A stretch of DNA of 64,000 nucleotides from CAYVQZ01 sp964453435 (GTDB lineage Bacteria; Abyssobacteria; SURF-5): positions 1 to 64,000 of the forward strand of contig CAYVQZ010000007.1 of the NCBI GenBank assembly GCA_964453435.1, read 5' to 3'. The position numbers and the translations under genes are program-made. The notes beneath the pieces are model-generated. The model worked only from the letters and a program-made list of their open reading frames with translations. It was not told the DNA's origin and did not search any database. Positions 18,691 through 26,825 of the stretch are shown here, one piece after another; the first letter of the stretch is position 1; the number at the start of each line of letters is the position of its first letter.

Positions 18691-20814
18691 GTGCAACTCA
18701 ATCAGTTGATAGAGTTTATTGGCCATTTCATGGGCGCGGTGTTGCAACTCATCCTCATCATGATGATGGCCAGGCGAAGAGACAAGCGGCACAGCGAGAA
18801 GATTTTTTTTACGCTGGTTGTTGCCGTCTTTACATGGCACAGCGGCAATTTCGTTTCGACCTTTTCCCAACTCTTAACAGGGCAACGCGTTATAATTATC
18901 GGCCTTTTCTGGGACACCGCCTCAGCCGTGGGTATCGCCCTGGTTCCGGCGCTTTTGATTCACACGCTTCTCGCTTTCCTCGAGGAGACCCGCGAAAATT
19001 TCTTCTCGCGCCATCGTCGGGTGATTCTGGGAGCGGCTTATGCCCCGCTCTTATTCCTGTGGCCCGCCTTCCCACGATTGCTTCAGCATCCCGAACTCCC
19101 CCGGGCAGAGAACATCCTCCTGGTCACGGAGGTCTTCCAGTACTGGACAATGGTCGCCTTGGCCGCAGCCTCGTATTTGTGTTACAGGTTGTCGCGATTG
19201 ACGGACGACGATGTTCAGCGGCGGTTTTACGTTTCTCTTGTCCGGATGTTTCTCGTCATCTTCGGGCTGGTCGTCTTCACATACGCATTTCAGGCAAGAC
19301 ATATGCCGGGGTTGGGCAAGTATTTTCTTGCGGCCTCCTCACTTGCTCCGATGTTTCCGACTATCGTCTTTTCTTACTTCATCCTCCGGTACAACTACAT
19401 GGAATATGTGCTCAAGAGGAGCATCTTCTACTCGCTCATGGCCATATTTGTTCTGGCCGTATACATCCTGGGGATTCGGCGCGCCGGCGATTTTCTCGAA
19501 AGGACGCTCAATATCAACTTCAGGATCATTGAAGCAATCCTGGTGATTGGATTGATCCTGCTTATCGAACCATTGAGAGAACGTTTCCAGGCGGTGTTCA
19601 ACGCTTTGTTCTTCCGTGAACAAAGTTATTATCGACGAGTGTTCGCGGAACTCAGTCACCGGCTCGGTTCGCCTGAGGGCATAGAGGTGGGCCGACTGCT
19701 CCGATATGTCGCGAACAGCGTTCGGGTCGCCATGAGGCTGACCAATTGCAAAATCGCCCTTTTCCGAACCGAGGACGGACAACTTGTCGTCGATGAATCG
19801 TCGCTGCCGATAGCCACACAAGAAATCGAGCACATTGTTCGTCATTTTCAAAACCTTCACGCGCATAGTCTATCTCTCTGGCAGGCGCCCGACCCGGCAA
19901 TCGTGCGTGAGATGAAGGCGCTCGAGGCGACGCTGATACTTCCGATCTATCGCGACGGCCACCTGTCGGGCATTATGACACTTGGAACGAGCACCCAATA
20001 CCGCGAATTATATGAGGGCGAGATCGAGGTGCTGTCCATCCTGTTAAGCCATCTGATCACCGCGGTGGATAAAACCAGACTGATGCAGGAGAAACTCGAA
20101 CTGGAACGACGAATGCTCGTAAACGAGAAATGGATGAGTCTCGGCCAGTTGTCGGGCCGAATTGCGCACGAGGTAAAGAATCCGCTCAGTTCCATTAAGG
20201 CGATTACTCACGTGATGCGCGAGGAGCTGACACCGGAAGACCGCTTCTACAAGGATTTGAACATGGTGGAGAACGAAATCGACAAACTCACGGGTGTCGT
20301 CAACCAATTGCTCCAGGTGGCGAAATCGACGACCCACGAAATTACCTCCACCAACGTATGCGACATTATCGAAAACGTGGCGAGTGTGCTCCGCACGGAG
20401 GCTTCACAAAACGGAATCACCATCCAATACACCTGCCGCCAGAAGATTCCACCCGTGAAGGCCGACCCGATTACTCTTCGGGAAATCATCTTCAACATAA
20501 TGCATAACGGCCTCCAGTCAATGAGCTCCGGCGGAAAGCTCACGGTATCTGTTCAGCATCCTGCGCCCGGTTCTCGAGACAATCGAGATTCAATCCTGAT
20601 TCGGATACGGGATACGGGCCCGGGCATCCCGAAGGAGGACATCCCGAAGGTTTTCGAGCCTTTTTTCAGCACAAAAGAGAGCGGGACGGGCCTCGGATTA
20701 TGGGTCGTTCGCGAGAAGATAGCCGAAATCGGGGGGCGCATCGATATTGAAAGCAGCGACGGGACGACGTTCAATATCGAGATTCCGATAACGTTTCATC
20801 CTCTCCAAAACTGA
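18691..20814 (+). CDS. Sensor histidine kinase with N-terminal 7TM-like region and GAF domain
   Basis: 707 residues. Eight or so hydrophobic helices fill residues 1-300 in a pattern like the HisKA_7TM sensors. A GAF-like segment follows (about 330-465), then an H-box GRIAHEVKNPLSSIKA with phospho-acceptor His493, an N-box (IMHNGLQSMSSGG), RDTGPGIP and FFSTKESGTGLGLWVV. The kinase phosphorylates the sigma-54 response regulator encoded 169 bases downstream. The start is GTG at 18691 with AAGGGG upstream. PrsK, the kinase of PEP-CTERM/exosortase systems, has a similar plan, but no PEP-CTERM gene is next to it, so I do not assign that name. Confidence 0.88.
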   Translation: MQLNQLIEFIGHFMGAVLQLILIMMMARRRDKRHSEKIFFTLVVAVFTWHSGNFVSTFSQLLTGQRVIIIGLFWDTASAVGIALVPALLIHTLLAFLEETRENFFSRHRRVILGAAYAPLLFLWPAFPRLLQHPELPRAENILLVTEVFQYWTMVALAAASYLCYRLSRLTDDDVQRRFYVSLVRMFLVIFGLVVFTYAFQARHMPGLGKYFLAASSLAPMFPTIVFSYFILRYNYMEYVLKRSIFYSLMAIFVLAVYILGIRRAGDFLERTLNINFRIIEAILVIGLILLIEPLRERFQAVFNALFFREQSYYRRVFAELSHRLGSPEGIEVGRLLRYVANSVRVAMRLTNCKIALFRTEDGQLVVDESSLPIATQEIEHIVRHFQNLHAHSLSLWQAPDPAIVREMKALEATLILPIYRDGHLSGIMTLGTSTQYRELYEGEIEVLSILLSHLITAVDKTRLMQEKLELERRMLVNEKWMSLGQLSGRIAHEVKNPLSSIKAITHVMREELTPEDRFYKDLNMVENEIDKLTGVVNQLLQVAKSTTHEITSTNVCDIIENVASVLRTEASQNGITIQYTCRQKIPPVKADPITLREIIFNIMHNGLQSMSSGGKLTVSVQHPAPGSRDNRDSILIRIRDTGPGIPKEDIPKVFEPFFSTKESGTGLGLWVVREKIAEIGGRIDIESSDGTTFNIEIPITFHPLQN

Positions 20815-20844
20815 TTTTTGCTATTTGAACGCGCAGAAAGAGGT

Positions 20845-20905
20845 TCCCGCGGGTGTATGAATCTGTCCCGCGATTGGTCATTGCAAGCTTCGGGGACAGT
20901 TGGCA
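20845..20905. repeat. Dispersed repeat element
   Basis: The unit GTCCCGCGATTGGTCATTGC followed by AAGCTTCGGGGACAG matches elements at 58674-58702, 9160-9190 and 11695-11720. It sits in the short gap between the kinase and its regulator. Confidence 0.6.
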
Positions 20906-20983
20906 TGACGAAGCGTCAGACGAATGCGCATCTTTATCGGAACGGCGCCAGATACCAGACTTTTGGTCTGCAGGAGAAAAGAG

Positions 20984-22384
20984 ATGCCTGACTCGAAAAT
21001 CCTCGTGGTGGATGATGAAGAGTCGGCACGGTACGGTATGCGCCGCGCGTTGTCGAGCTTGCGCGCCGAGCTCATTGAGGCGGCGGACGGCCGGACGGCC
21101 CTCGAACTGATAAAGAAGGAGAGCCCGGACTTGGTCATAATGGATATCGCGATGCCGGAGATGGATGGGATGGAGGCGCTGGAAAGCCTTCGGACCTTTC
21201 AAAATCCGCCGCCGGTGATAATGGTGACCGCGCACGGGTCGGAGAAAATAGCCGTCGAAGCGATGAAAAAGGGCGCTTATGATTACATCGCCAAACCGTA
21301 CGAGGTCGACGAGCTGCGGCTGATTGCCCGCAACGCTTTAGAAAAGGTTTCGCTCGAACGAGAGAACAGGCGCCTCGCCGAAGAACTCAGGAAACGGGAT
21401 TCCTATGGCGAGATCATAGGCACGAGTGAAGAGATGCAGGGGGTGTTCGACCGCATCGCGAAGGTGTGTCAAACGGACGTCGCGGTTCTGATAGAAGGTG
21501 AGAGCGGCACGGGAAAAGAGCTGGTGGCCAATGAGATTCACCGCCGCAGTCACCGCAGAACAGGGCCGTTCGTAATCATGAACTGCGCCGCCCTGCCGGA
21601 GAATCTGATCGAGAGCGAGCTGTTCGGGCATGAAAAAGGTTCCTTCACTGGAGCCACCTCCCAGAGGCGAGGCAAATTCGAAGTGGCCGATACCGGAACG
21701 TTGTTTCTCGATGAGATCGGCGATATGAGTCTGAACACACAGGCCAAGGTATTGCGCGTGCTGCAGGAACAGAGATTCGAAAGATTGGGCAGCGAGAAAA
21801 CCATCGAGGTTGACGTTCGGATCATAAGTGCGACGAATAAGGACCTCGCGGCGGCGACGAAGGACGGTTCTTTTCGGGAGGACCTGTATTACCGTCTCAA
21901 AGTCGTGAATATTTGGCTCCCCCCCCTGAGAGAGCGAAAGAGCGACATCGTTATTCTGGTGAACCATTTCATAGAGACGTTCAACCAGAAACACAAGAAG
22001 AAAGTCCAGAGCATTGAGTCGGCGGCGATGCGGGCCATTCATGCGTACCCATGGCCCGGCAATGTGCGGGAGCTTCGTAACACGATAGAGAGCGCCGTGG
22101 TGCTCGCGGACGGCAATCGTATCAAGAAGGACGATTTGCCTCCGGAAATCATCCGCTCCTCTGAGAATGACGGTGGTGAACCGTTCCCGATTGACGAGAC
22201 GCTGCCGTTTCGTGAATGGAAAAGGCGGACGGTCGAAAAGGCGGAACGACAATATCTCCTTCGCAAGCTCGAAGAAAACGATCACAACATTAGTCAGACC
22301 GCCCGCGTTTTGGACATGCATCGGCAGAGCCTTCAGCAAAAGCTTCGGGAACTCGGAATAAATATCCGCGACCTTCAAGACTAG
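20984..22384 (+). CDS. Sigma-54-dependent response regulator (NtrC family)
   Basis: 466 residues in the classic order. The receiver domain (about 5-120) has phospho-acceptor Asp54 in VIMDIAMPEMDG. The AAA+ domain (about 140-380) has Walker A GESGTGKE, a sigma-54 contact loop reading GSFTGA instead of GAFTGA, and Walker B TLFLDEIGD. The C-terminal Fis-type helix-turn-helix (about 425-460) contains ISQTARVLDMHRQSLQQKL. It activates sigma-54 promoters when phosphorylated by the upstream kinase. ATG at 20984 has AGGAGAAAAGAG before it. The in-frame ATG at 20924 lies within repeat-derived leader. Confidence 0.93.
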   Translation: MPDSKILVVDDEESARYGMRRALSSLRAELIEAADGRTALELIKKESPDLVIMDIAMPEMDGMEALESLRTFQNPPPVIMVTAHGSEKIAVEAMKKGAYDYIAKPYEVDELRLIARNALEKVSLERENRRLAEELRKRDSYGEIIGTSEEMQGVFDRIAKVCQTDVAVLIEGESGTGKELVANEIHRRSHRRTGPFVIMNCAALPENLIESELFGHEKGSFTGATSQRRGKFEVADTGTLFLDEIGDMSLNTQAKVLRVLQEQRFERLGSEKTIEVDVRIISATNKDLAAATKDGSFREDLYYRLKVVNIWLPPLRERKSDIVILVNHFIETFNQKHKKKVQSIESAAMRAIHAYPWPGNVRELRNTIESAVVLADGNRIKKDDLPPEIIRSSENDGGEPFPIDETLPFREWKRRTVEKAERQYLLRKLEENDHNISQTARVLDMHRQSLQQKLRELGINIRDLQD

Positions 22385-22423
22385 ACTTGTTGTCTCGGCA
22401 TCGAAAAAGCAGAGGAGGCCGTG

Positions 22424-22861
22424 ATGGTTGACAAATCCGTAATCGGCAAGACCGCGGCGCCGCACACGACGGACGTGGAGAAGGGGCACATACGGCGTTT
22501 TGCGCAGGCCATCGGCGATGACAACCCGCTCTATTACGATGAGGAATACGCCACGACGACCCGTTTTGGCGGGATTGTCGCTCCGCCAACGTTTCCGACG
22601 GTGTTCGGTTTCGAGGGGGAACGCGTCCTGGAAGGACTCGACATCGACTACGCTCGTCTATTGCACGGCGAACAGGAGTATGAATACCTCCGGCCTATCA
22701 TGGCGGGCGACACGATAACATTCCAAACGAAAATCGTGGACGTCGATATAAAAGAAGGAAAGAGCGGGGTATTGGATATAATCAAGACCGAGATGACGGG
22801 TCATAACCAGAATGGCGAGAAGACCTTTGTGGGTCGTTCCACCGTTGTCATCAGAAGATAA
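22424..22861 (+). CDS. MaoC-like dehydratase, N-terminal (FAS1-type) subunit
   Basis: 145 residues of the MaoC_dehydratas_N fold: IGKTAAPHTTDVEKGHIRRF then AIGDDNPLYYDEEYA and GGIVAPPTFPTVFGF. This is the non-catalytic partner of split hot-dog (3R)-hydroxyacyl-CoA/ACP dehydratases (HadA-like), as it lacks the D-x4-H active site present in the next gene. The gene ends 10 bases before that partner, so they form one operon and surely one heterodimer. ATG at 22424 is five bases after GGAGG. A GTG three bases earlier sits too close. Confidence 0.85.
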   Translation: MVDKSVIGKTAAPHTTDVEKGHIRRFAQAIGDDNPLYYDEEYATTTRFGGIVAPPTFPTVFGFEGERVLEGLDIDYARLLHGEQEYEYLRPIMAGDTITFQTKIVDVDIKEGKSGVLDIIKTEMTGHNQNGEKTFVGRSTVVIRR

Positions 22862-22871
22862 GAGGGAACCA

Positions 22872-23300
22872 ATGGCAGAAGCGAGACGACTTTTTAAAGA
22901 TATCGAGGTCGGAGACGAGATGCCCGCCTTGACCAAGCCGCCCATAACAGAGGTCCAACTCGTAAAATATGCCGGCGCCTCGGGAGACTTCAACCCCATC
23001 CATACCGTGCACCATTATGCGGAGAAAGCCGGATTGGGCGGCGTAATCGCGCACGGCATGTTAACCATGGCCTTTGTGGGCGAGCACGTAACGAAGTGGC
23101 TCGGCCCCGAGGGAACGCTCAAGAGCCTGAAGGTTCGGTTCGCCGCCATCACGCGGCCGGACGATATCATAACCGTGAAGGGCAACGTGCTCGCGAAGCG
23201 TCAATCCTCCGGCGAGAACCTGGTGGACTGTGAAGTGTGGGCCGAGAAGGACGACGGCACGAAAACCGTCACCGGCAAAGCGACGGCGGCATTGCCCTGA
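22872..23300 (+). CDS. MaoC-like dehydratase, catalytic subunit
   Basis: 142-residue hot-dog protein. The hydratase-2 motif YAGASGDFNPIH (about 37-48) supplies the catalytic Asp and His, followed by GLGGVIAHGMLTMAFVG. With the preceding FAS1-type subunit it resembles HadA/HadB of mycolate synthesis and the split MaoC pairs of steroid/fatty-acid catabolism. The likely reaction is reversible hydration of trans-2-enoyl-CoA or -ACP. ATG at 22872 follows GAGGGAACCA. Confidence 0.9.
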   Translation: MAEARRLFKDIEVGDEMPALTKPPITEVQLVKYAGASGDFNPIHTVHHYAEKAGLGGVIAHGMLTMAFVGEHVTKWLGPEGTLKSLKVRFAAITRPDDIITVKGNVLAKRQSSGENLVDCEVWAEKDDGTKTVTGKATAALP

Positions 23301-23391
23301 GGCACACAGCAGAATGGGCAATCGTGAGACGAACTGACTGCCCCCGCAACGGAGATAGAGCGGCTCGAAGCGTGGGAGACGCCTCCCGGCC

Positions 23392-24678
23392 TTACCCTTC
23401 GTCGCGTTTTCGTTCCTCGGTCAGAATGAGCGAGAAAAGCCGTATTATCCACGTCACGAAAATGAGCATAAGAGTGGATTGGTATGCGATAAGCGGGTAG
23501 TCGCCGTCCGTTCGCGGGAAAAGCTCCACCATGTGTCCCATTACCTGCGTGAAGAATGCCCCGCCGAGAAACGTGAAGAAGTTAATGATGCCGACCGCGA
23601 TTCCGAGAATTTCGAATGAGAACGATTCGCGCACCATCGCGTGCGTGAGCACTCCACCGCCCCACGTCACACCCATGGTGAAGAGCAGGACCGGAACCAA
23701 GGAGCTCGGCAGCGCCAGAGGAATAAAAGAAGGCAGGAACCATACGACGAGCGCCACAATCGAGCAGAGAATGAGTATCCGTTTGCGGGATTTGAAAAGT
23801 TTGTCCGACAGGAGCCCCCACACGGGCGCGCCGCAAACTCCTCCGAGCGAATACCACAGCAGCGCGTTTCCCACCTCGATAATCGTGTATCCGTAGCTCC
23901 GGCTCAAAAAGGGTCCCGCCCACAGGCTCTGGAAACCCTGTTGTGAGCTGCCGGCGATCATGAAGACCACAAGCATGACGTAGCTTCGGTTGCGCATAAG
24001 CGTCCAGACGGTCCGCAGTACCGCTCGAATTTTTTCGCCGGTCGTCTCCGTGAGCGCGGCGCCGACGAAATCTTTATTGTTATCAGCGCCGGCATCCTCT
24101 GTCTCGGGCGAGTTTTGCACCCGGAAATAAACGACCGCCATCAGGCCGACGGTAAGCAATGCCACCAACAGGTAGGAGTTTCGCCACCCCATGAGTTCCA
24201 CCGAAAACGCAAGCGGGGTGGTGGCCAGAAGATTTCCCAGCATGCCAAGGGACATGAGGACACCCAGAATGGTTCCGAACTCGTCCTCCTTGAACCATGC
24301 GCTGAGTATCTTGATCAACGAGAGATAAATGCACGAGATTCCCGCTCCGATCAGCATTCTGCCAAGAAGCGCAGCGCCAAAAGCCGGGGCCGCGGCAAAG
24401 ACTATCGAGCCCGCCGTCGAAAAGCCAAGAGACAAGAGGATGGTCCGCTTCGGTCCCACGTGGTCCGCAAACACGCCGGAGGGTAATTGCATGAAGGCGT
24501 AGCAATAGAGCAATGCGCCGCCGAGGAGGCCAAGCTGAGCGGGGTTGAGCGAGAACTCTTCCGCCAACAGGTCTCCGATCACGGCCATTGTCACGCGGTG
24601 AAAGCTGACAAAACTGTAAACGAGCGCAAGGGCCGCAAACACAAGCATCCGCCGAGATGCAGAGTTCGGATTACGCAT
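23392..24678 (-). CDS. MFS transporter
   Basis: 428 residues with twelve predicted helices and a central cytoplasmic loop (about 190-215). The loop 2-3 signature GVFADHVGPKRTILLS (about 66-82) is the MFS G-x3-D-x2-G-x-R/K-R motif, and GRMLIGAGISCIYLSLIKILSAWF resembles organic-acid/hexuronate-phosphate type carriers (ACS-like). The substrate is not identifiable. The gene is convergent with the MaoC operon. ATG at 24678 lies about 60 bases after a strong promoter. Confidence 0.85.
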   Translation of the reverse strand: MRNPNSASRRMLVFAALALVYSFVSFHRVTMAVIGDLLAEEFSLNPAQLGLLGGALLYCYAFMQLPSGVFADHVGPKRTILLSLGFSTAGSIVFAAAPAFGAALLGRMLIGAGISCIYLSLIKILSAWFKEDEFGTILGVLMSLGMLGNLLATTPLAFSVELMGWRNSYLLVALLTVGLMAVVYFRVQNSPETEDAGADNNKDFVGAALTETTGEKIRAVLRTVWTLMRNRSYVMLVVFMIAGSSQQGFQSLWAGPFLSRSYGYTIIEVGNALLWYSLGGVCGAPVWGLLSDKLFKSRKRILILCSIVALVVWFLPSFIPLALPSSLVPVLLFTMGVTWGGGVLTHAMVRESFSFEILGIAVGIINFFTFLGGAFFTQVMGHMVELFPRTDGDYPLIAYQSTLMLIFVTWIIRLFSLILTEERKRDEG

Positions 24679-24739
24679 GGATGGCAGCGGGGGCTGGGAG
24701 AGCTTGGGTATCCTGTGTTTGTAAGAACGAACGGATGCT

Positions 24740-24768
24740 ATTATAGGTAAGCCGATTCTTCAAGTCAA
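24740..24768 (-). promoter_or_regulatory. Sigma70 promoter for the MFS transporter
   Basis: Minus-strand TTGACT (24768-24763), 17-base spacer, perfect TATAAT (24745-24740). Confidence 0.7.
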
Positions 24769-24849
24769 CTTCTCAAATCGGGTGGGACCGTTCAGAGGTC
24801 GCCTCCGTTTAATCCGGTAGAGGGATCATCGCCCTTCGATGAGTTCGGG

Positions 24850-24879
24850 TTGACAGGAAAGCAGAGAAATCGGTAGATT
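24850..24879 (+). promoter_or_regulatory. Sigma70 promoter for the glutaredoxin gene
   Basis: TTGACA (24850-24855), 18-base spacer, TAGATT (24874-24879), leaving a short leader before GGGAGGA and the ATG at 24901. Confidence 0.55.
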
Positions 24880-24900
24880 GGTGCGGGAGGAATATCGCTT

Positions 24901-25161
24901 ATGAAGCATGTGCGAATTTACACAACATCTATCTGTCCGTATTGTGACCGGGCCAAGGCTCTCCTCAGGAAGAAGGGAGTCGAGTTCGAGGAAATCGACG
25001 TCGAGACAAACCGCGAAGCGATGGAGCGGGTGATAAAGGAAACGGGGCGGCAGACGGTCCCGCAAATATTCATCGAAGATTTCCATGTCGGCGGATTCGA
25101 CGACCTTTCCGCATACGAACAGCTCGGAAAGCTCGATTCGCTCCTCGGTCTTGCCGGGTGA
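24901..25161 (+). CDS. grxC: Glutaredoxin
   Basis: 86 residues, standard class I (dithiol) glutaredoxin. It has the CPYC active site at residues 13-16, TVPQIFI with cis-Pro at about 56-62, and the GSH-binding GGFDD at about 66-70. It reduces protein disulfides and glutathione mixed disulfides in the cytoplasm. It has its own promoter, a good ribosome site (GGAGGA) and no operon partner. It is convergent with the alkaline phosphatase gene across a hairpin repeat. Confidence 0.93.
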   Translation: MKHVRIYTTSICPYCDRAKALLRKKGVEFEEIDVETNREAMERVIKETGRQTVPQIFIEDFHVGGFDDLSAYEQLGKLDSLLGLAG

Positions 25162-25237
25162 CCGTTTCGCATTCGCCGAGAGATTCGATTTCTTCTTGCG
25201 GAGCCCCTATGAATTCGCCTCACGATTGGCGATATCG

Positions 25238-25278
25238 CTTATTGGGGGGCGCCGTGTCGCATGGTGTCCCCCAATAAG
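25238..25278. repeat. Family A hairpin repeat with G-T pairs
   Basis: Arms 25238-25256 and 25260-25278 form a 19-bp stem around TCG. Sixteen positions are Watson-Crick and the other three are G opposite T, so the stem survives as RNA or single-stranded DNA. Preceded by CGATTGGCGAT, as in the copy at 35318. It lies between convergent genes grxC and the alkaline phosphatase, so it could also act as a bidirectional terminator. Confidence 0.8.
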
Positions 25279-25296
25279 CCCAAGCCTTGCTTTATC

Positions 25297-26751
25297 TTAC
25301 AATTCCCCAACGGTCCGCATTATCCTGAAGATATCATCGTTTCCGATGTATCCTTTCACGAGGTCGGCCCGCGGGCCGTATCCCACGAGGATGACCGGCG
25401 AGTGATAGTGTCCCGCGGTCGCCCACGCTGTTTCGTAATGCGCGCCCAGGATGTTGGCCAACGCCAGGACCGGGTATCCCAATTCCCGGTATTTCGGATG
25501 AACCACGTGGAAGGGGGAAACCGGCTGCATCTTCAAAACGAAGGCCGCGTCTTCCTCGCTTATCTCTATGCCCGTGTGGTTGAACACGAGCCTTTTCACC
25601 GTTTCCATTGATGGCTCATTGGCAACAGCGTACACGAGATGCTCAAACGATGCATCCTGCCTCGAGATTTTTTTGAACACGTCGCTCGAAGGGTAAATCT
25701 CCTCGTCGGTCTCCTCGGAGTATCGCGCCGACAGGCTCGGAGCGCCGGTCGCATGGTCGGCTGTAATGAAAATGGCCGTTGAAGGGTTTTCCCCCGCGAA
25801 CGCGAACGCGACTCCGATAGCCTCGTCGAAATCCGCCATTTCATGAAGCAGGGAGGCGATATCGTTGCTGTGCGCGGCATGATCGATCCGCCCCCCTTCG
25901 ACCATCAGGAAGAAACCGTTCTTGTTCCTGGACAAGATATCAATTGCTTTTTCGGTCATCTCGGAAAGCGATGGGACACCGCGATATTCTTCGAAGTGTC
26001 TGTCGATAGCGTATGGCAGGTGCGAGGAGGCGAACAGACCCAGGAGCTTCTCTGTCCTTGTCGCCGAGCGCAGTTGCTCGCGATTCGTCACGACCTGATA
26101 CCCTTTCGCCCGGGCCGTTTCCAGAAGGTTCAGGCTGTCCTTGCGAGCCGATTTGTCCGCGAACCCGGAGAAATCGGATATGTCGCTCCCCTGCGGCGTC
26201 CAGTACGCCAACCCTCCTCCCATCATCACGTCTGCTCCCGAGGCGACCAATTGCTCCGCTATTCCGTTCTCGTCTTTTCTGGATTTGACGTGCGCCGCGA
26301 AGCAGGCGGGAGTGGCGTGAGTGAGGCGTGTTGTCGTGACCAGGCCGGTGCTTCTGTCGTCTTTCATCGCCAGCTCGAGGATGGTTGTCAGATGAATTCC
26401 CTCCGGTGTCATGGCAACGCACTCGTTATCCGTCCTCTCTCCGGTGGCTATCGCGGTGGCGGCGGCGGCGGAGTCAGTCACAAGGGTATCGATGGATGGC
26501 GCGTCCACGAGCGCCAGATTGCCTCGCGCCATTATCTTTTCGAGCCACAAGGTTCGGCCATCCACGGTTCTCACGTAATCCTTGGCCAGACCTATGGCCT
26601 CTACGCCGGCTCCGTCTCCGATAAACAAGATAATGTTGGCCGCCGGCTTTTCGGTTGCCGGAGCCTGCGCGAGCGAACCATTGTCGCCACAGCCGAAAAA
26701 AAGCAAGAGAACCGACAGCACGAATGGAACAGGAAAAGGATTCTTCTTCAC
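25297..26751 (-). CDS. phoA: Alkaline phosphatase, predicted lipoprotein
   Basis: 484 residues. The signal peptide ends in LLFFGC, a somewhat atypical lipobox with Cys21. The phosphatase core has the metal ligand motif NIILFIGDGAG (about 39-49), the nucleophile in LVTDSAAAATAIATG (Ser near residue 93), a second metal set at MVEGGRIDHAAH (about 288-299) and ITADHATGAP (about 331-340). It cleaves phosphomonoesters outside the cytoplasm, releasing phosphate. The E. coli PhoA family matches in motif order. No Pho box or pst genes are visible nearby. It follows the Ser/Thr kinase in the same direction with a 74-base gap. Confidence 0.88.
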   Translation of the reverse strand: MKKNPFPVPFVLSVLLLFFGCGDNGSLAQAPATEKPAANIILFIGDGAGVEAIGLAKDYVRTVDGRTLWLEKIMARGNLALVDAPSIDTLVTDSAAAATAIATGERTDNECVAMTPEGIHLTTILELAMKDDRSTGLVTTTRLTHATPACFAAHVKSRKDENGIAEQLVASGADVMMGGGLAYWTPQGSDISDFSGFADKSARKDSLNLLETARAKGYQVVTNREQLRSATRTEKLLGLFASSHLPYAIDRHFEEYRGVPSLSEMTEKAIDILSRNKNGFFLMVEGGRIDHAAHSNDIASLLHEMADFDEAIGVAFAFAGENPSTAIFITADHATGAPSLSARYSEETDEEIYPSSDVFKKISRQDASFEHLVYAVANEPSMETVKRLVFNHTGIEISEEDAAFVLKMQPVSPFHVVHPKYRELGYPVLALANILGAHYETAWATAGHYHSPVILVGYGPRADLVKGYIGNDDIFRIMRTVGEL

Positions 26752-26825
26752 TTTGGCGTCTCCTTTCGGACGGGAAAAGCGGAAAATTCATGCACTCGCA
26801 TATGGATTAGAGAATTCTGAGATGA